This document shows, piece after piece, positions 19,537 through 28,378 of a DNA stretch of 64,000 nucleotides (position 1 is its first letter; each line of letters starts with the position of its first letter). The position numbers and the translations under genes are program-made. The notes below the pieces were generated by a model, which did not search any database, was not told where the DNA came from, and worked only from the letters and a program-made list of their open reading frames with translations. The stretch spans positions 1 through 64,000 of the forward strand of contig NZ_JAUYRV010000046.1 of NCBI RefSeq assembly GCF_030696665.1. Direction: 5' to 3'. Source of the DNA: Novosphingobium sp. (GTDB lineage Bacteria; Pseudomonadota; Alphaproteobacteria; Sphingomonadales; Sphingomonadaceae).

Positions 19537-19566
19537 GGCAAGGTTGCTAGTGCGCGAGACGCAGGA

Positions 19567-19851
19567 TCAGCGAGGGATTTCAACGTAGTCGAGCTTGCGC
19601 ATCACGTCCATCATGGCACCTGCATACTCCGGGGGCACAGATTGCGTGCCGAGCGCCCAAGCCATGATGTCCACGTCTTCTTCCTCGATCAACGCTTCGA
19701 ACCACGCGACCTGATCGGCATTCCACGTGGCGTTGAAGCGATCGAAATAGCAGCCGATCATATAGTCCGCTTCACGCGTGCCGCGATGCCATGCGCGGAA
19801 TTGCAGGCGCTTGAGGCGTTCGGGCGTAATCTCGGCTGCGCTGTTCGTCAT
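19567..19851 (-). CDS. sdhE: Succinate dehydrogenase assembly factor SdhE
   Basis: A 94-residue protein that promotes covalent attachment of FAD to the flavoprotein subunit of succinate dehydrogenase. The diagnostic RGxxE motif is present (HRGTREADYMIG), followed by FEALIEEEDVDIMAWALG. ATG 19851 (MTNSAAEITPERL) is chosen; a TTG twelve codons earlier is less likely. It lies 30 bases upstream of mfd on the same strand, so the two may be cotranscribed. sdh genes themselves are not in the window. Confidence 0.9.
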   Translation of the reverse strand: MTNSAAEITPERLKRLQFRAWHRGTREADYMIGCYFDRFNATWNADQVAWFEALIEEEDVDIMAWALGTQSVPPEYAGAMMDVMRKLDYVEIPR

Positions 19852-19967
19852 GGCATTGCCGTTAGGCCGAACCTGCGCCTGAAACAAGGCCGCGCAGCCT
19901 GTTCAAGCGGGCATGTGGCGCAAGATCCCGGCACACGTGGCTTCCGCGCGCCGGGATAGTTGCCGCC

Positions 19968-20372
19968 CTACTTGCTGCGCAGCGCCGCGATGATCTGTGT
20001 AGGCTGGCGGTCCATGAAGTCCTTCGCCAGTTCACCGATGACAGCGCGCTGCACGGCCTTGCTGTAATGGTGCCGCAATTCGCCCAGCGTACGTGGCGGA
20101 GCGATGACTACGAGTTGTTCGATCTTGTGGTCCTGCACCTGCCGGTTCAGCCATTCGGCAACCGCTGCCGCATGCGCGTCTTCATCGCGCTGATTGCCCG
20201 ATGGATTGGCGGAGCTGACCGCGTGGCGGCCGCCCGATCCGTGGTTGCTTTCAACCAGTTCTGGCGTTGCCATCTCGGTCAATTCAGGCTCGGCTTCCGT
20301 TCCGCTGTTGCGCAGGATCTGCCAGTCTTCACCATCGACAAGCGCGATGACGGCACCGTGGGGGATCAGCAT
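19968..20372 (-). CDS. Host-attachment family protein
   Basis: 134 residues from ATG 20372, preceded by AGGAG at good spacing; longer starts lack a ribosome site. It matches the 'protein required for attachment to host cells' family known from Agrobacterium: MLIPHGAVIALVDGEDWQIL at the start, a His/Ser/Asn/Asp-rich middle, and VVIAPPRTLGELRHHYS. This family is related in fold to archaeal release-factor-like domains, and its biochemical role is unclear; it occurs in many free-living bacteria. No signal peptide or membrane segment is visible. It sits divergently from recG, about 145 bases away. Confidence 0.75.
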   Translation of the reverse strand: MLIPHGAVIALVDGEDWQILRNSGTEAEPELTEMATPELVESNHGSGGRHAVSSANPSGNQRDEDAHAAAVAEWLNRQVQDHKIEQLVVIAPPRTLGELRHHYSKAVQRAVIGELAKDFMDRQPTQIIAALRSK

Positions 20373-20516
20373 TGTGTAAAAACTCCTGTGACTGTTGCCT
20401 ACTGAACGGATGAGACGCGCACTTGGCTCCACGCTCTATGCGCTGCATCAAAATTGGCGTGATTTTCACACAGGCCACCATTGGCGAAATACGTGTGGTC
20501 GGACTATGTCGGCGCG

Positions 20517-22574
20517 ATGCGTCCCGATGTGCTCAACCCGCTATTCGCCGAATCCGGCAGCCTGAAAGGTGTAGGGCCGGGGCTTGCCCGTCCGCTTGAG
20601 AAGCTTGGCCTGACGCGGGTGAAGGACTTGGCCTATCATTTGCCCGACCGCTTCGTTGCGCGGCGCGCCGTCGCCAATCTGGACGAGGCGGGCGTTGGCG
20701 AGCAGATCGTGGTGGCGCTAACCCCGCGTGAGTACAAGCAATCCGCCGGGCGAGGGCCGTTCCGGGTGATGGCCGAGGATGCGCTGGGCAACTACATCGC
20801 ACTCACCTATTTCGGGCGGGCGTCCTATTCGGGCAAGAAGCAGTTGCCGCTGGACGAAAAGCGCTGGGTTGCGGGGCGTTTGGACCAGTATGGCCAGACG
20901 TGGCAGATGGTCCACCCGGATCATGTGAGCGAAGACAGCGCAGGCATGCTCGGCCATTTGAACGAGCCGGTCTACCCTTTGTCCGACGGGCTTACGCAGG
21001 GTCGCTTGCAGGCGCTGGTTCACCAGTCTCTGGAAGGACTGCCGGAGCTTCCTGAATGGATCGAACCTGGGCTGGCCGCAAAGATGGACTGGCCGCGCTG
21101 GCATGAAGCCTTGCCGCTGGCTCACAAGGCCGAACATCCGCAGGCGCGGGACCGGCTCGCCTATGACGAGCTTCTGGCCAACAGCCTTGCTCTGCTGCTG
21201 GTGCGCGAAAGCAACCGCGCCAAGAAGGGAACGCCGCTGCATGGCGATGGGCGTTTGCGGGCAAAGCTCAACCTGCCGTTCGAACTGACCGGCGCGCAGA
21301 AGCGCTCGATTGCCGAAATCGAAGGAGACGTGGCCCAAGGCGCGCCGATGTTGCGGCTGCTGCAAGGCGATGTCGGATCGGGCAAAACGGCGGTGGCGCT
21401 GAACGCCATGCTGATCGCGGTGGAGGCCGGAGGGCAGGCGGCGCTGCTTGCCCCGACGGAAATCCTTGCACGCCAGCATGCGGAAACGCTCAGCCGCATG
21501 GCTGCAGGCACCGGCGTGACCATTGCCCTGCTGACGGGGCGTGACAAAGGCAAGGCGCGCGAGTCGATCCTCATGGGGCTGCTGGACGGCAGCATCGACA
21601 TTTGCGTTGGCACCCACGCAATTTTTCAGGACACGGTCGCTTATCGCAATCTTACGCTGGCAGTGATTGATGAGCAGCACCGCTTTGGCGTGGGCCAGCG
21701 GCTGATGCTGTCCCAAAAGGCAAAGCGCACGCCGCACTGTTTGGCGATGACAGCAACGCCTATTCCGCGCACGCTGACGCTGGCCCAGTATGGGGAGATG
21801 GACGTCTCACGGCTTGATGAGATGCCGCCGGGGCGTCAGGCAATTGACACCCGCGTGGTGGCGCAGGATCGCCTTGCCGATGTGATCGAAGGGATCGGAC
21901 GACACATCGCCAAAGGTGCGCAGGCCTATTGGGTCTGCCCGATGGTGCGTGAACTGGAAACAGCCGACATTGCCGCTGCCGAAGCCCGCCACGCGCTGCT
22001 GTCAGAGCGGTTTGGCGATACCGTCGTCATGGTCCACGGCCAGATGCGGCCCGAGGCCAAAGACGCGGCAATGGAGCGCTTTGCACGCGGCGATGCCAAG
22101 CTACTGGTTGCGACAACGGTGATTGAAGTGGGCGTGGACGTGCCAAACGCCACGCTGATGGTGATTGAGCAGGCAGAGCGTTTTGGCCTTGCCCAACTGC
22201 ACCAGTTGCGCGGGCGCGTGGGGCGGGGCAGCCAGCAATCGACCTGCTTGCTGCTGCGCGGTGATGCTTTGTCGGAAACCGGGCGGGAGCGACTGGCTTT
22301 AATGCGGGAAACGCAGGACGGTTTCAGGCTGGCGGAGGAAGATTTGCGGCTGCGCGGCGGCGGCGAACTGCTCGGCACGCGGCAATCGGGAGATACCCCG
22401 TTCAAGGTGGCCGACTTTGAACAGATCGCCCGGCTGCTGCCTTTGGCGCATGATGACGCGCGCCTTCTGATGGAGCGAGATGGCGGCCTTTCTTCACCAC
22501 GTGGTGAGGCTGCACGAACGCTGCTTTACCTTTTCGAGCGTGACTGGGGCGTCCAACTACTCAGGGGCGGGTAA
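20517..22574 (+). CDS. recG: ATP-dependent DNA helicase RecG
   Basis: Remodels stalled replication forks and branch-migrates Holliday junctions. The 685-residue protein starts at ATG 20517 (MRPDVLNPLF), the usual alphaproteobacterial N-terminus; a TTG twelve codons upstream is less likely. The wedge domain is followed by Walker A GDVGSGKT (284-291), the family-specific DEQH box (VIDEQHRFGV), TATPIPRTL and RGRVGRG. It ends at a bidirectional terminator shared with the convergent periplasmic gene. Together with mfd it makes this a DNA-repair neighbourhood. Confidence 0.97.
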   Translation: MRPDVLNPLFAESGSLKGVGPGLARPLEKLGLTRVKDLAYHLPDRFVARRAVANLDEAGVGEQIVVALTPREYKQSAGRGPFRVMAEDALGNYIALTYFGRASYSGKKQLPLDEKRWVAGRLDQYGQTWQMVHPDHVSEDSAGMLGHLNEPVYPLSDGLTQGRLQALVHQSLEGLPELPEWIEPGLAAKMDWPRWHEALPLAHKAEHPQARDRLAYDELLANSLALLLVRESNRAKKGTPLHGDGRLRAKLNLPFELTGAQKRSIAEIEGDVAQGAPMLRLLQGDVGSGKTAVALNAMLIAVEAGGQAALLAPTEILARQHAETLSRMAAGTGVTIALLTGRDKGKARESILMGLLDGSIDICVGTHAIFQDTVAYRNLTLAVIDEQHRFGVGQRLMLSQKAKRTPHCLAMTATPIPRTLTLAQYGEMDVSRLDEMPPGRQAIDTRVVAQDRLADVIEGIGRHIAKGAQAYWVCPMVRELETADIAAAEARHALLSERFGDTVVMVHGQMRPEAKDAAMERFARGDAKLLVATTVIEVGVDVPNATLMVIEQAERFGLAQLHQLRGRVGRGSQQSTCLLLRGDALSETGRERLALMRETQDGFRLAEEDLRLRGGGELLGTRQSGDTPFKVADFEQIARLLPLAHDDARLLMERDGGLSSPRGEAARTLLYLFERDWGVQLLRGG

Positions 22575-22577
22575 AGG

Positions 22578-22610
22578 CGAAGGCGGCGCACCTGCACGCC
22601 GCCTTCGTTT
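22578..22610. terminator. Bidirectional terminator between recG and a periplasmic gene
   Basis: An 11-bp perfect stem (22578-22588 with 22597-22607, CGAAGGCGGCG) has an 8-base loop and is followed by TTT on the plus strand. Because it separates convergent genes, it probably serves both. Confidence 0.7.
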
Positions 22611-22615
22611 CGGGT

Positions 22616-23176
22616 TTACTTGCTCGGCGCTGGGGCCGCTGCACTCTTGGTTGCGTCGGCGAACTGTTCAGCGCTCATGCCGATGTAGAGGCCAGTCTCG
22701 GCCTTCGCCACGGATGTGCGCGGCAGCTTGACCTTGGCGGTTCCGGTATCGAGCACGAAATCGGTTTCGCTCACTTCGCTGATCTTTCCAAGCACGGTCG
22801 CCTTGTCTGACGCATGCACTGGCGCGTCGGCGACGATGGCGGATGCCAGTTCTGCCTGTGCAGCACCTGCGGCCTTCTCGGCGGCGGCATCAAGTTCAAC
22901 CTTTGTCATGCCCAATACCGGACCCTTAGGCCCGGTGCCGAGCGCGGTCAGCGCCAGCGTAGCCATATTTTTGCCGGTATCGATCACGAAATTCGGGGCA
23001 GTTACGCTTTTGATGGTCCCGACTTCAGCACCGGCGGTGTCATAGACGGTTGCGCCCACGGTCGGTGTTGCGGTTGCCGTGGCGGCCGCACCAGCGGCAG
23101 CTTCCTGCGCCATAGCCGTGGTGGCAAAAGGTGCGGTCGCGGCAAGGAGGGCGAGGGTGAGATTACGGATTTTCAC
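22616..23176 (-). CDS. Periplasmic alanine-rich protein with two PRC-barrel-like repeats
   Basis: A 186-residue protein from GTG 23176, with an AGGAAA ribosome site. A signal peptide is clear (MKIRNLTLALLAATAPFATTAMA). The mature part repeats one pattern twice: GAEVGTIKSVTAPNFVIDTG and then VLGKISEVSETDFVLDTG, each followed by a short strand and LGMT or IGMS. This resembles PRC-barrel or QRC-type small beta-barrels. The linker is alanine-rich and probably helical. Function is unknown; similar small exported proteins are common in sphingomonads. Confidence 0.7.
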   Translation of the reverse strand: MKIRNLTLALLAATAPFATTAMAQEAAAGAAATATATPTVGATVYDTAGAEVGTIKSVTAPNFVIDTGKNMATLALTALGTGPKGPVLGMTKVELDAAAEKAAGAAQAELASAIVADAPVHASDKATVLGKISEVSETDFVLDTGTAKVKLPRTSVAKAETGLYIGMSAEQFADATKSAAAPAPSK

Positions 23177-23330
23177 GGAAGGGTTTTCCTGTCCTGTTTA
23201 TGGGTAGCCCTGCCAAGGTCGGCAATCCTGCGCTGAAGCGAAAGGGCTCTTGCGTTTGGCTGCCGGAAAATATGCGGTGAATTGAAGGACTTGTGCTTCA
23301 GTTGCGACGAGTTGCGGCAAATGCACAAAC

Positions 23331-23356
23331 GAAAAGAGCGACCCGAAGGCCGCTCT
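23331..23356 (-). terminator. Rho-independent terminator of tRNA-Pro
   Basis: On the minus strand AGAGCGGCC-TTCG-GGTCGCTCT forms a 9-bp stem with one G-U pair and is followed by TTTTC. It lies 24 bases past the tRNA end. Confidence 0.75.
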
Positions 23357-23379
23357 GTTTCTCACCACTGAGGGTGAAG

Positions 23380-23456
23380 TGGTCGGGGAAAGAGGATTCG
23401 AACCTCCGGCCCCTGCCTCCCGAAGACAGTGCTCTACCAGGCTGAGCTATTCCCCG
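23380..23456 (-). tRNA. tRNA-Pro (anticodon CGG)
   Basis: 77 bases with an encoded CCA. The acceptor stem CGGGGAA/TTCCCCG pairs fully, the anticodon loop is TTCGGGA (CGG), and the T-arm carries GGTTCGAATCC. It stands alone between the periplasmic repeat gene and thyA, and its own terminator lies just downstream. Confidence 0.97.
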
Positions 23457-23622
23457 ACCGATCCGCAAGCCAGTTACCCGGCTGCGAGGCAGGCGCGCCC
23501 TATACGAAGCACTTCCGGGGCTGGCAAGCGCGCGCACGAAGTTTTTTCCGCACGGAATTTTGCGGGGAATTTTCGCAGTCCGGCTTTTGCGCAGGCGTGC
23601 AGGTGCGGATAGAAGCGGTGCC

Positions 23623-24567
23623 ATGATCGCATCGCCCGAATCCGCGCGCCATCCAGAATGGCAGTACCTTGATCTGATGCGCCGCATCTGGGAGCAGGGC
23701 GACGAGCGCGTTGATCGCACAGGCGTGGGGACGCGGTCAGTGTTCGGGGCGCAGTTGCGGTTTGACCTGTCGGAGGGGCGCATGCCGCTGCTGACGACCA
23801 AGCGCGTGTTCTGGAAAACCGCCACGCGCGAGTTCCTGTGGTTCCTTACCGGTGACACAAACATCCGCAACCTGTGCGCACAGGGCGTGGAGATCTGGAC
23901 CGACTGGCCGCTGGACCGTTATCGCAAGGCGACCGGCGACCACATTTCCCGCGCGGACTTCTCAGCCCGCATCGTGGATGACGCAGCGTTTGCGCTTGCA
24001 TGGGGTGACCTTGGTCCCGTCTATGGTAAGCAGTGGGTGAATTGGCCGGTTTACGAACCTGCGGGCGACGGCTTGTTCAGCCAGCGGCCCAAAGGCGTGA
24101 ATCAGGTAGCCGACGTCATCGAATCTCTTCGCAAAAACCCCGGCAGCCGACGCCACATCGTGGAAGGGTGGAATGTGGCGGAAGTGGACCAGATGGCGCT
24201 GCCGCCGTGCCATAAGACCTATCAATTCCATGTCAGCGGCAACAGGCTGAACGGCCTGCTTTACCAGCGCAGCTGTGACGTTGCGCTGGGCCTGCCGTTC
24301 AACCTGTGGGGCGCGGCACTCTTTGTCCGGTTGCTCGCGCAGCAATGCGATCTGGAACCGGGTGAACTGGTGTGGATGGGTGGAGACACGCACCTTTATC
24401 TCAATCATGGGGATCTTGTCGAAGCACAGCTTTCCCGGGAACCGGACGGCGATCCGCGCCTTGCTATCCTGCGCCGACCCGATAGCGTGTTCGGCTATCG
24501 GATCGAGGATTTCGAGGTGACCGGATATTCGCCACAGGGCCAACTGTCTGCCCCTGTTGCCGTCTGA
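23623..24567 (+). CDS. thyA: Thymidylate synthase
   Basis: Methylates dUMP to dTMP using 5,10-methylene-THF. The 314-residue protein starts at ATG 23623 (MIASPESARHPEWQYLDLM). The catalytic cysteine is C196 in LPPCHKTYQFHV, and RSCDVALGLPFN forms the dUMP phosphate site. It is about 50 residues longer than the E. coli enzyme, with an insertion between the N-terminal helices and the active site; longer ThyA forms of this kind are known. The presence of ThyA fits folate cycling through the nearby 5-formyl-THF cyclo-ligase. Confidence 0.95.
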   Translation: MIASPESARHPEWQYLDLMRRIWEQGDERVDRTGVGTRSVFGAQLRFDLSEGRMPLLTTKRVFWKTATREFLWFLTGDTNIRNLCAQGVEIWTDWPLDRYRKATGDHISRADFSARIVDDAAFALAWGDLGPVYGKQWVNWPVYEPAGDGLFSQRPKGVNQVADVIESLRKNPGSRRHIVEGWNVAEVDQMALPPCHKTYQFHVSGNRLNGLLYQRSCDVALGLPFNLWGAALFVRLLAQQCDLEPGELVWMGGDTHLYLNHGDLVEAQLSREPDGDPRLAILRRPDSVFGYRIEDFEVTGYSPQGQLSAPVAV

Positions 24568-24589
24568 CACTGCGATTGACTCGAAAAGG

Positions 24590-24616
24590 CGTGTGAAATA
24601 AAATAACACACGTTTA
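24590..24616 (+). terminator. Weak AT-rich hairpin after thyA
   Basis: A 6-bp stem CGTGTG/CACACG (24590-24595 with 24607-24612) surrounds an AT-rich loop and is followed by TTTAT. The segment is one of the few AT-rich stretches in the window and could also be part of the promoter for the branched-chain operon. Confidence 0.4.
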
Positions 24617-24694
24617 TAACTTTGCACTCGTCGAGCTTTTGCATTCGCATAGGCTGATTCGGGTGCTGGAGAGTCAGATGCAGGTGTTCTCAAG

Positions 24695-25978
24695 ATGAGT
24701 GGAACCGCGCGTGGCAACCTTCCGCCGCTTGCGCTTCACGTGCCGGAACCCAAGTTCCGGCCGGGCGACAAGGTCGATTATTCGCACCTGCAGATTTCGG
24801 TCGCCGGAGAGCAACCTCGTCCTGACGAGGGCTGTGCCGCGGTAGAAACGCATCCGCTGTGTCTCGACCTGGTGCGCGTTCTGGGCGAGGATCACCGGGC
24901 CGTTGGTCCGTGGGATCCGAAACTTGATGCCGACACGCTGCGCCGCATGCTGCGCACGATGGCGCTGACCCGCGCCTTTGATGATCGCATGTATCGCGGG
25001 CAGCGGCAGGGCAAGACCAGCTTCTACATGAAGTGCACCGGCGAGGAGGCCACCTCGGTTGCTCCGGCGATGGCACTGGCTGACGACGACATGGTGTTTC
25101 CAAGCTATCGCCAGCAGGGCATCCTGATCGCGCGCGGCTATCCCATTGTCGAGATGATCAACCAGATCTATTCAAACCGCGCCGACAAGCTGAAGGGTCG
25201 GCAACTGCCGATCATGTATTCGGCGCGCGAGGCTTCATTCTTTTCGATCAGCGGCAACCTGGCCACGCAGTATCCGCAGGCGGTGGGTTGGGCGATGGCG
25301 AGCGCGATCAAGGGCGATACCCGCATCGCTGCGACCTGGATCGGTGAAGGATCGACGGCGGAGGGCGATTTCCATTCGGCCATGACATTTGCGGCCGTTT
25401 ACAATGCGCCGGTCATCTTCAACGTGGTCAACAACCAGTGGGCGATTTCGAGCTTTTCCGGGTTTGCCGGGGCCGAGCGGACGACCTTTGCAGCGCGTGC
25501 CATCGGTTATGGCATCGCCGGCATTCGCGTTGACGGGAACGATCCGCTGGCTGTTTATGCAGCAACGCAATGGGCCGCCAACCGTGCGCGTTCAAACGCC
25601 GGGCCAACGCTGATCGAGCACTTTACCTATCGCGCTGAGGGACACTCAACGTCGGATGATCCGGGCCAGTATCGCTCAGCACACGAGCGCGAAGAATGGC
25701 CGCTGGGCGATCCGGTCAACCGCCTGAAGCAGCACCTCATCGCGCTGGGCGAGTGGTCTGAAGAGCAGCATGTTGAAATGGACCGTGAATTGATGGAGCA
25801 AGTGAAGGCCGCAACCAAGGAGGCCGAGAAAAACGGCATTCTTGGCCACGGCCTGCACCACCCGTTCCGCACGATGTTCGAGGACGTGTTCGAGGAACTG
25901 CCCTGGCACCTCAAGGAACAGAGCGAACAGGCAATTCATGAGCGCCAGGTCAAATGGCCGGATTGGAAAGACGCATGA
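24695..25978 (+). CDS. bkdA1: Branched-chain 2-oxoacid dehydrogenase E1 alpha subunit
   Basis: The thiamine-dependent decarboxylase subunit that oxidises the 2-oxoacids of valine, leucine and isoleucine. 427 residues, slightly longer than the Pseudomonas protein. The N-terminus (PPLALHVPEPKFRPGDKVDY) and the TPP site GEGSTAEGDFHSAM...VVNNQWAISS are typical. Serine phosphorylation-loop residues YRAEGHSTSDDP also match the alpha subunit. It is the first gene of the operon and its stop overlaps the start of the beta subunit gene (ATGA). Specificity for branched-chain rather than pyruvate is inferred from N-terminal similarity and operon order. Confidence 0.92.
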   Translation: MSGTARGNLPPLALHVPEPKFRPGDKVDYSHLQISVAGEQPRPDEGCAAVETHPLCLDLVRVLGEDHRAVGPWDPKLDADTLRRMLRTMALTRAFDDRMYRGQRQGKTSFYMKCTGEEATSVAPAMALADDDMVFPSYRQQGILIARGYPIVEMINQIYSNRADKLKGRQLPIMYSAREASFFSISGNLATQYPQAVGWAMASAIKGDTRIAATWIGEGSTAEGDFHSAMTFAAVYNAPVIFNVVNNQWAISSFSGFAGAERTTFAARAIGYGIAGIRVDGNDPLAVYAATQWAANRARSNAGPTLIEHFTYRAEGHSTSDDPGQYRSAHEREEWPLGDPVNRLKQHLIALGEWSEEQHVEMDRELMEQVKAATKEAEKNGILGHGLHHPFRTMFEDVFEELPWHLKEQSEQAIHERQVKWPDWKDA

Positions 25979-27045
25979 CCTACGCACAGAATTTGGCCGA
26001 TGAATCCCCGGTCAGTCTCTCGCAAGCTCCGGTCCGCCGTCTGAACATGATCGAAGCGATCAACGACGCGCTGGATATTATGCTCGAGCGTGATCCCGAT
26101 GTCGTCGTGCTGGGCGAGGATGTCGGCTATTTCGGCGGCGTTTTCCGCGCGACTGCCGGCTTGCAGGCCAAGCATGGCAAAACCCGTGTGTTTGATACGC
26201 CGATCAGCGAATGCGGGATCATCGGCGTTGCGGTGGGGATGGGGGCCTATGGGCTGCGCCCGGTGCCTGAAATCCAGTTTGCGGACTACATCTATCCCGG
26301 GCTTGACCAACTCGTGTCTGAAGCAGCACGCCTGCGCTATCGTTCGGCGGGCGAGTTCACCGCGCCGATGACGGTGCGTTCGCCTTTCGGTGGCGGCATC
26401 TTTGGCGGGCAGACTCACAGCCAAAGCCCCGAGGCCCTGTTTACGCACGTTTCAGGCATCAAGACGATCATCCCCAGCACCCCGTATGACGCAAAAGGCC
26501 TGCTGATCGCGGCGATCGAGGACAACGACCCCGTCATCTTCTTCGAGCCGAAGCGCATCTATAACGGCCCCTTCAACGGCTACTACGACAAACCGGTTGA
26601 GCCGTGGGCCAAGCATGCGGACAGCGCCGTGCCGGAGGGATATTACTCCATCCCGCTGGGCAAAGCGCGGATCGTGAGGCCGGGGCAGGCTTTCACCGTG
26701 CTGGCTTATGGCACGATGGTCCATGTCGCCGCAGCAGTCTGCGCTGAAAAGGGCGTCGATGCCGAAATCATCGACCTGCGCACTCTGGTCCCGCTCGACA
26801 TCGAGACTGTGGAAAAGTCGGTGGAAAAGACCGGCAAATGCCTGATCGTCCACGAAGCGACGCGCACCTGCGGTTTTGGCGCGGAGCTTTCGGCTCTGGT
26901 GCAGGAGCGCTGCTTCTATCACCTCGAAGCGCCGATAGAACGCGTGACCGGTTTTGACACGCCTTATCCCCACAGCCTCGAATGGGCCTACTTCCCCGGC
27001 CCGGTCCGCATTGGCGAGGCCATCGACCGTTTGATGAAAGCCTGA
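25975..27045 (+). CDS. bkdA2: Branched-chain 2-oxoacid dehydrogenase E1 beta subunit
   Basis: The transketolase-like C-terminal half of the E1 heterotetramer. 356 residues from ATG 25975, which overlaps the alpha stop and follows GGAAAG; an in-frame ATG at 25954 inside the alpha gene is less likely. Core motifs include GEDVGYFGGVFRAT, FDTPISECGIIG, EIQFADYIYPG and VHEATRTCGFGAEL. E2 follows after three bases. The three products form the E1/E2 part of one complex. Confidence 0.93.
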   Translation: MTYAQNLADESPVSLSQAPVRRLNMIEAINDALDIMLERDPDVVVLGEDVGYFGGVFRATAGLQAKHGKTRVFDTPISECGIIGVAVGMGAYGLRPVPEIQFADYIYPGLDQLVSEAARLRYRSAGEFTAPMTVRSPFGGGIFGGQTHSQSPEALFTHVSGIKTIIPSTPYDAKGLLIAAIEDNDPVIFFEPKRIYNGPFNGYYDKPVEPWAKHADSAVPEGYYSIPLGKARIVRPGQAFTVLAYGTMVHVAAAVCAEKGVDAEIIDLRTLVPLDIETVEKSVEKTGKCLIVHEATRTCGFGAELSALVQERCFYHLEAPIERVTGFDTPYPHSLEWAYFPGPVRIGEAIDRLMKA

Positions 27046-27048
27046 GTC

Positions 27049-28347
27049 ATGGCAACATATACATTCCGCCTGCCCGACATTGGCGAGGGCATCGCCGAAG
27101 CTGAAATCGTCGCTTGGCACGTGAAAGTCGGAGACACGGTCGAGGAAGACGGCCGCCTTGCCGACATGATGACCGACAAGGCCACGGTTGAAATGGAAAG
27201 CCCGGTTACCGGGAAGGTCGTCTCGATCGCAGGCGATGTTGGCGATGTCGTGGCGATTGGTTCGGCGCTGGTAGTGATCGAGACCGAGGGGGAGGCGGCT
27301 GACGGGCACGCTGCGCCTGCGCCCACGGAAAAGGCTGTGGCTGAGCGGATCGAGGCGGAGAATCCCGATGCTGGTGATGTGGCGAAAGTTGAGGCTGCTG
27401 TCGCGCCGACTGCACCAGAGCCAATGCCCGCCCCGGTTGAGGTGGTCGAAGTTTCCGCAAAGCACGATGTCGACGCCAAAGTCCTAGCCAGCCCCGCCGT
27501 GCGTCAGCGCGCCAGCGATTTGGGCATTGACCTGTCCGAAGTGCGCTCCTCCGAGGAAGGCCGCATCCGCCACGCCGATCTCGACCAGTTCCTCTCCTAC
27601 AATGCAAAGGGCGGATACCGCTCCGCAGGCCGCGAACGTGGCGATGAATTCATCAAGGTTATCGGCATGCGCCGCCGCATTGCCGAGAACATGGCCGCGT
27701 CAAAACGTCACATCCCGCACTTCTCCTATGTCGAGGAATGCGATGTGACCGCGCTCGAAGCGATGCGTGAACAGCTGAACGCCCATCGCGGCGATAAGCC
27801 GAAGTTGACGCTTCTGCCGCTGCTCATCACCGCCATCTGCCGTGCGCTGCCCCAGTTTCCGATGATCAACGCGCGGTATGACGATGAGGCAGGTGTGGTA
27901 ACCCGCTATGGCGCGGTCCACCTCGGCATGGCGGCTCAGACCCCGGCAGGCCTGATGGTTCCGGTGGTCCGAAACGCGCAAAGCCTTAATCTATGGCAAT
28001 TGGCGCGCGAGATTGTCCGCCTTGCAGAGGCCGCGCGCAGCGGCAGTGCAAAGTCCGAGGAACTGTCGGGTTCCACGCTGACGGTCACCTCGCTCGGCCC
28101 GCTGGGCGGCGTTGCGACAACCCCGGTCATCAACCGCCCTGAAGTTGCCATCATTGGCCCCAACCGCATCGTCGAGCGCCCGATGTTCGTGCCTGACGGC
28201 ATGGGGGGGGAGCGTATCGAGAAACGCAAGCTCATGAACATTTCGATCAGTTGCGATCACCGGGTGGTGGACGGCCATGATGCTGCAAGCTTTGTTCAAG
28301 CAGTCAAAAAGCTGATCGAAACGCCGGTACTTTTGCTGGGAGATTGA
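27049..28347 (+). CDS. bkdB: Branched-chain 2-oxoacid dehydrogenase E2 (lipoyl acyltransferase)
   Basis: Transfers the acyl group from E1 to CoA through a lipoyl arm. The 432 residues have one lipoyl domain with K44 in MTDKATVE, a peripheral-subunit binding domain near 145-185 (ASPAVRQRASDLGIDL), and a catalytic domain ending SCDHRVVDG. There is a single lipoyl domain. No E3 gene follows, which is unusual for a bkd operon; the Lpd at 57.2 kb is the obvious candidate. The family is certain; substrate is inferred from the E1 partners. Confidence 0.93.
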   Translation: MATYTFRLPDIGEGIAEAEIVAWHVKVGDTVEEDGRLADMMTDKATVEMESPVTGKVVSIAGDVGDVVAIGSALVVIETEGEAADGHAAPAPTEKAVAERIEAENPDAGDVAKVEAAVAPTAPEPMPAPVEVVEVSAKHDVDAKVLASPAVRQRASDLGIDLSEVRSSEEGRIRHADLDQFLSYNAKGGYRSAGRERGDEFIKVIGMRRRIAENMAASKRHIPHFSYVEECDVTALEAMREQLNAHRGDKPKLTLLPLLITAICRALPQFPMINARYDDEAGVVTRYGAVHLGMAAQTPAGLMVPVVRNAQSLNLWQLAREIVRLAEAARSGSAKSEELSGSTLTVTSLGPLGGVATTPVINRPEVAIIGPNRIVERPMFVPDGMGGERIEKRKLMNISISCDHRVVDGHDAASFVQAVKKLIETPVLLLGD

Positions 28348-28378
28348 TGTGGTATCCTCCCTGAAAAGGGAGACGCCC

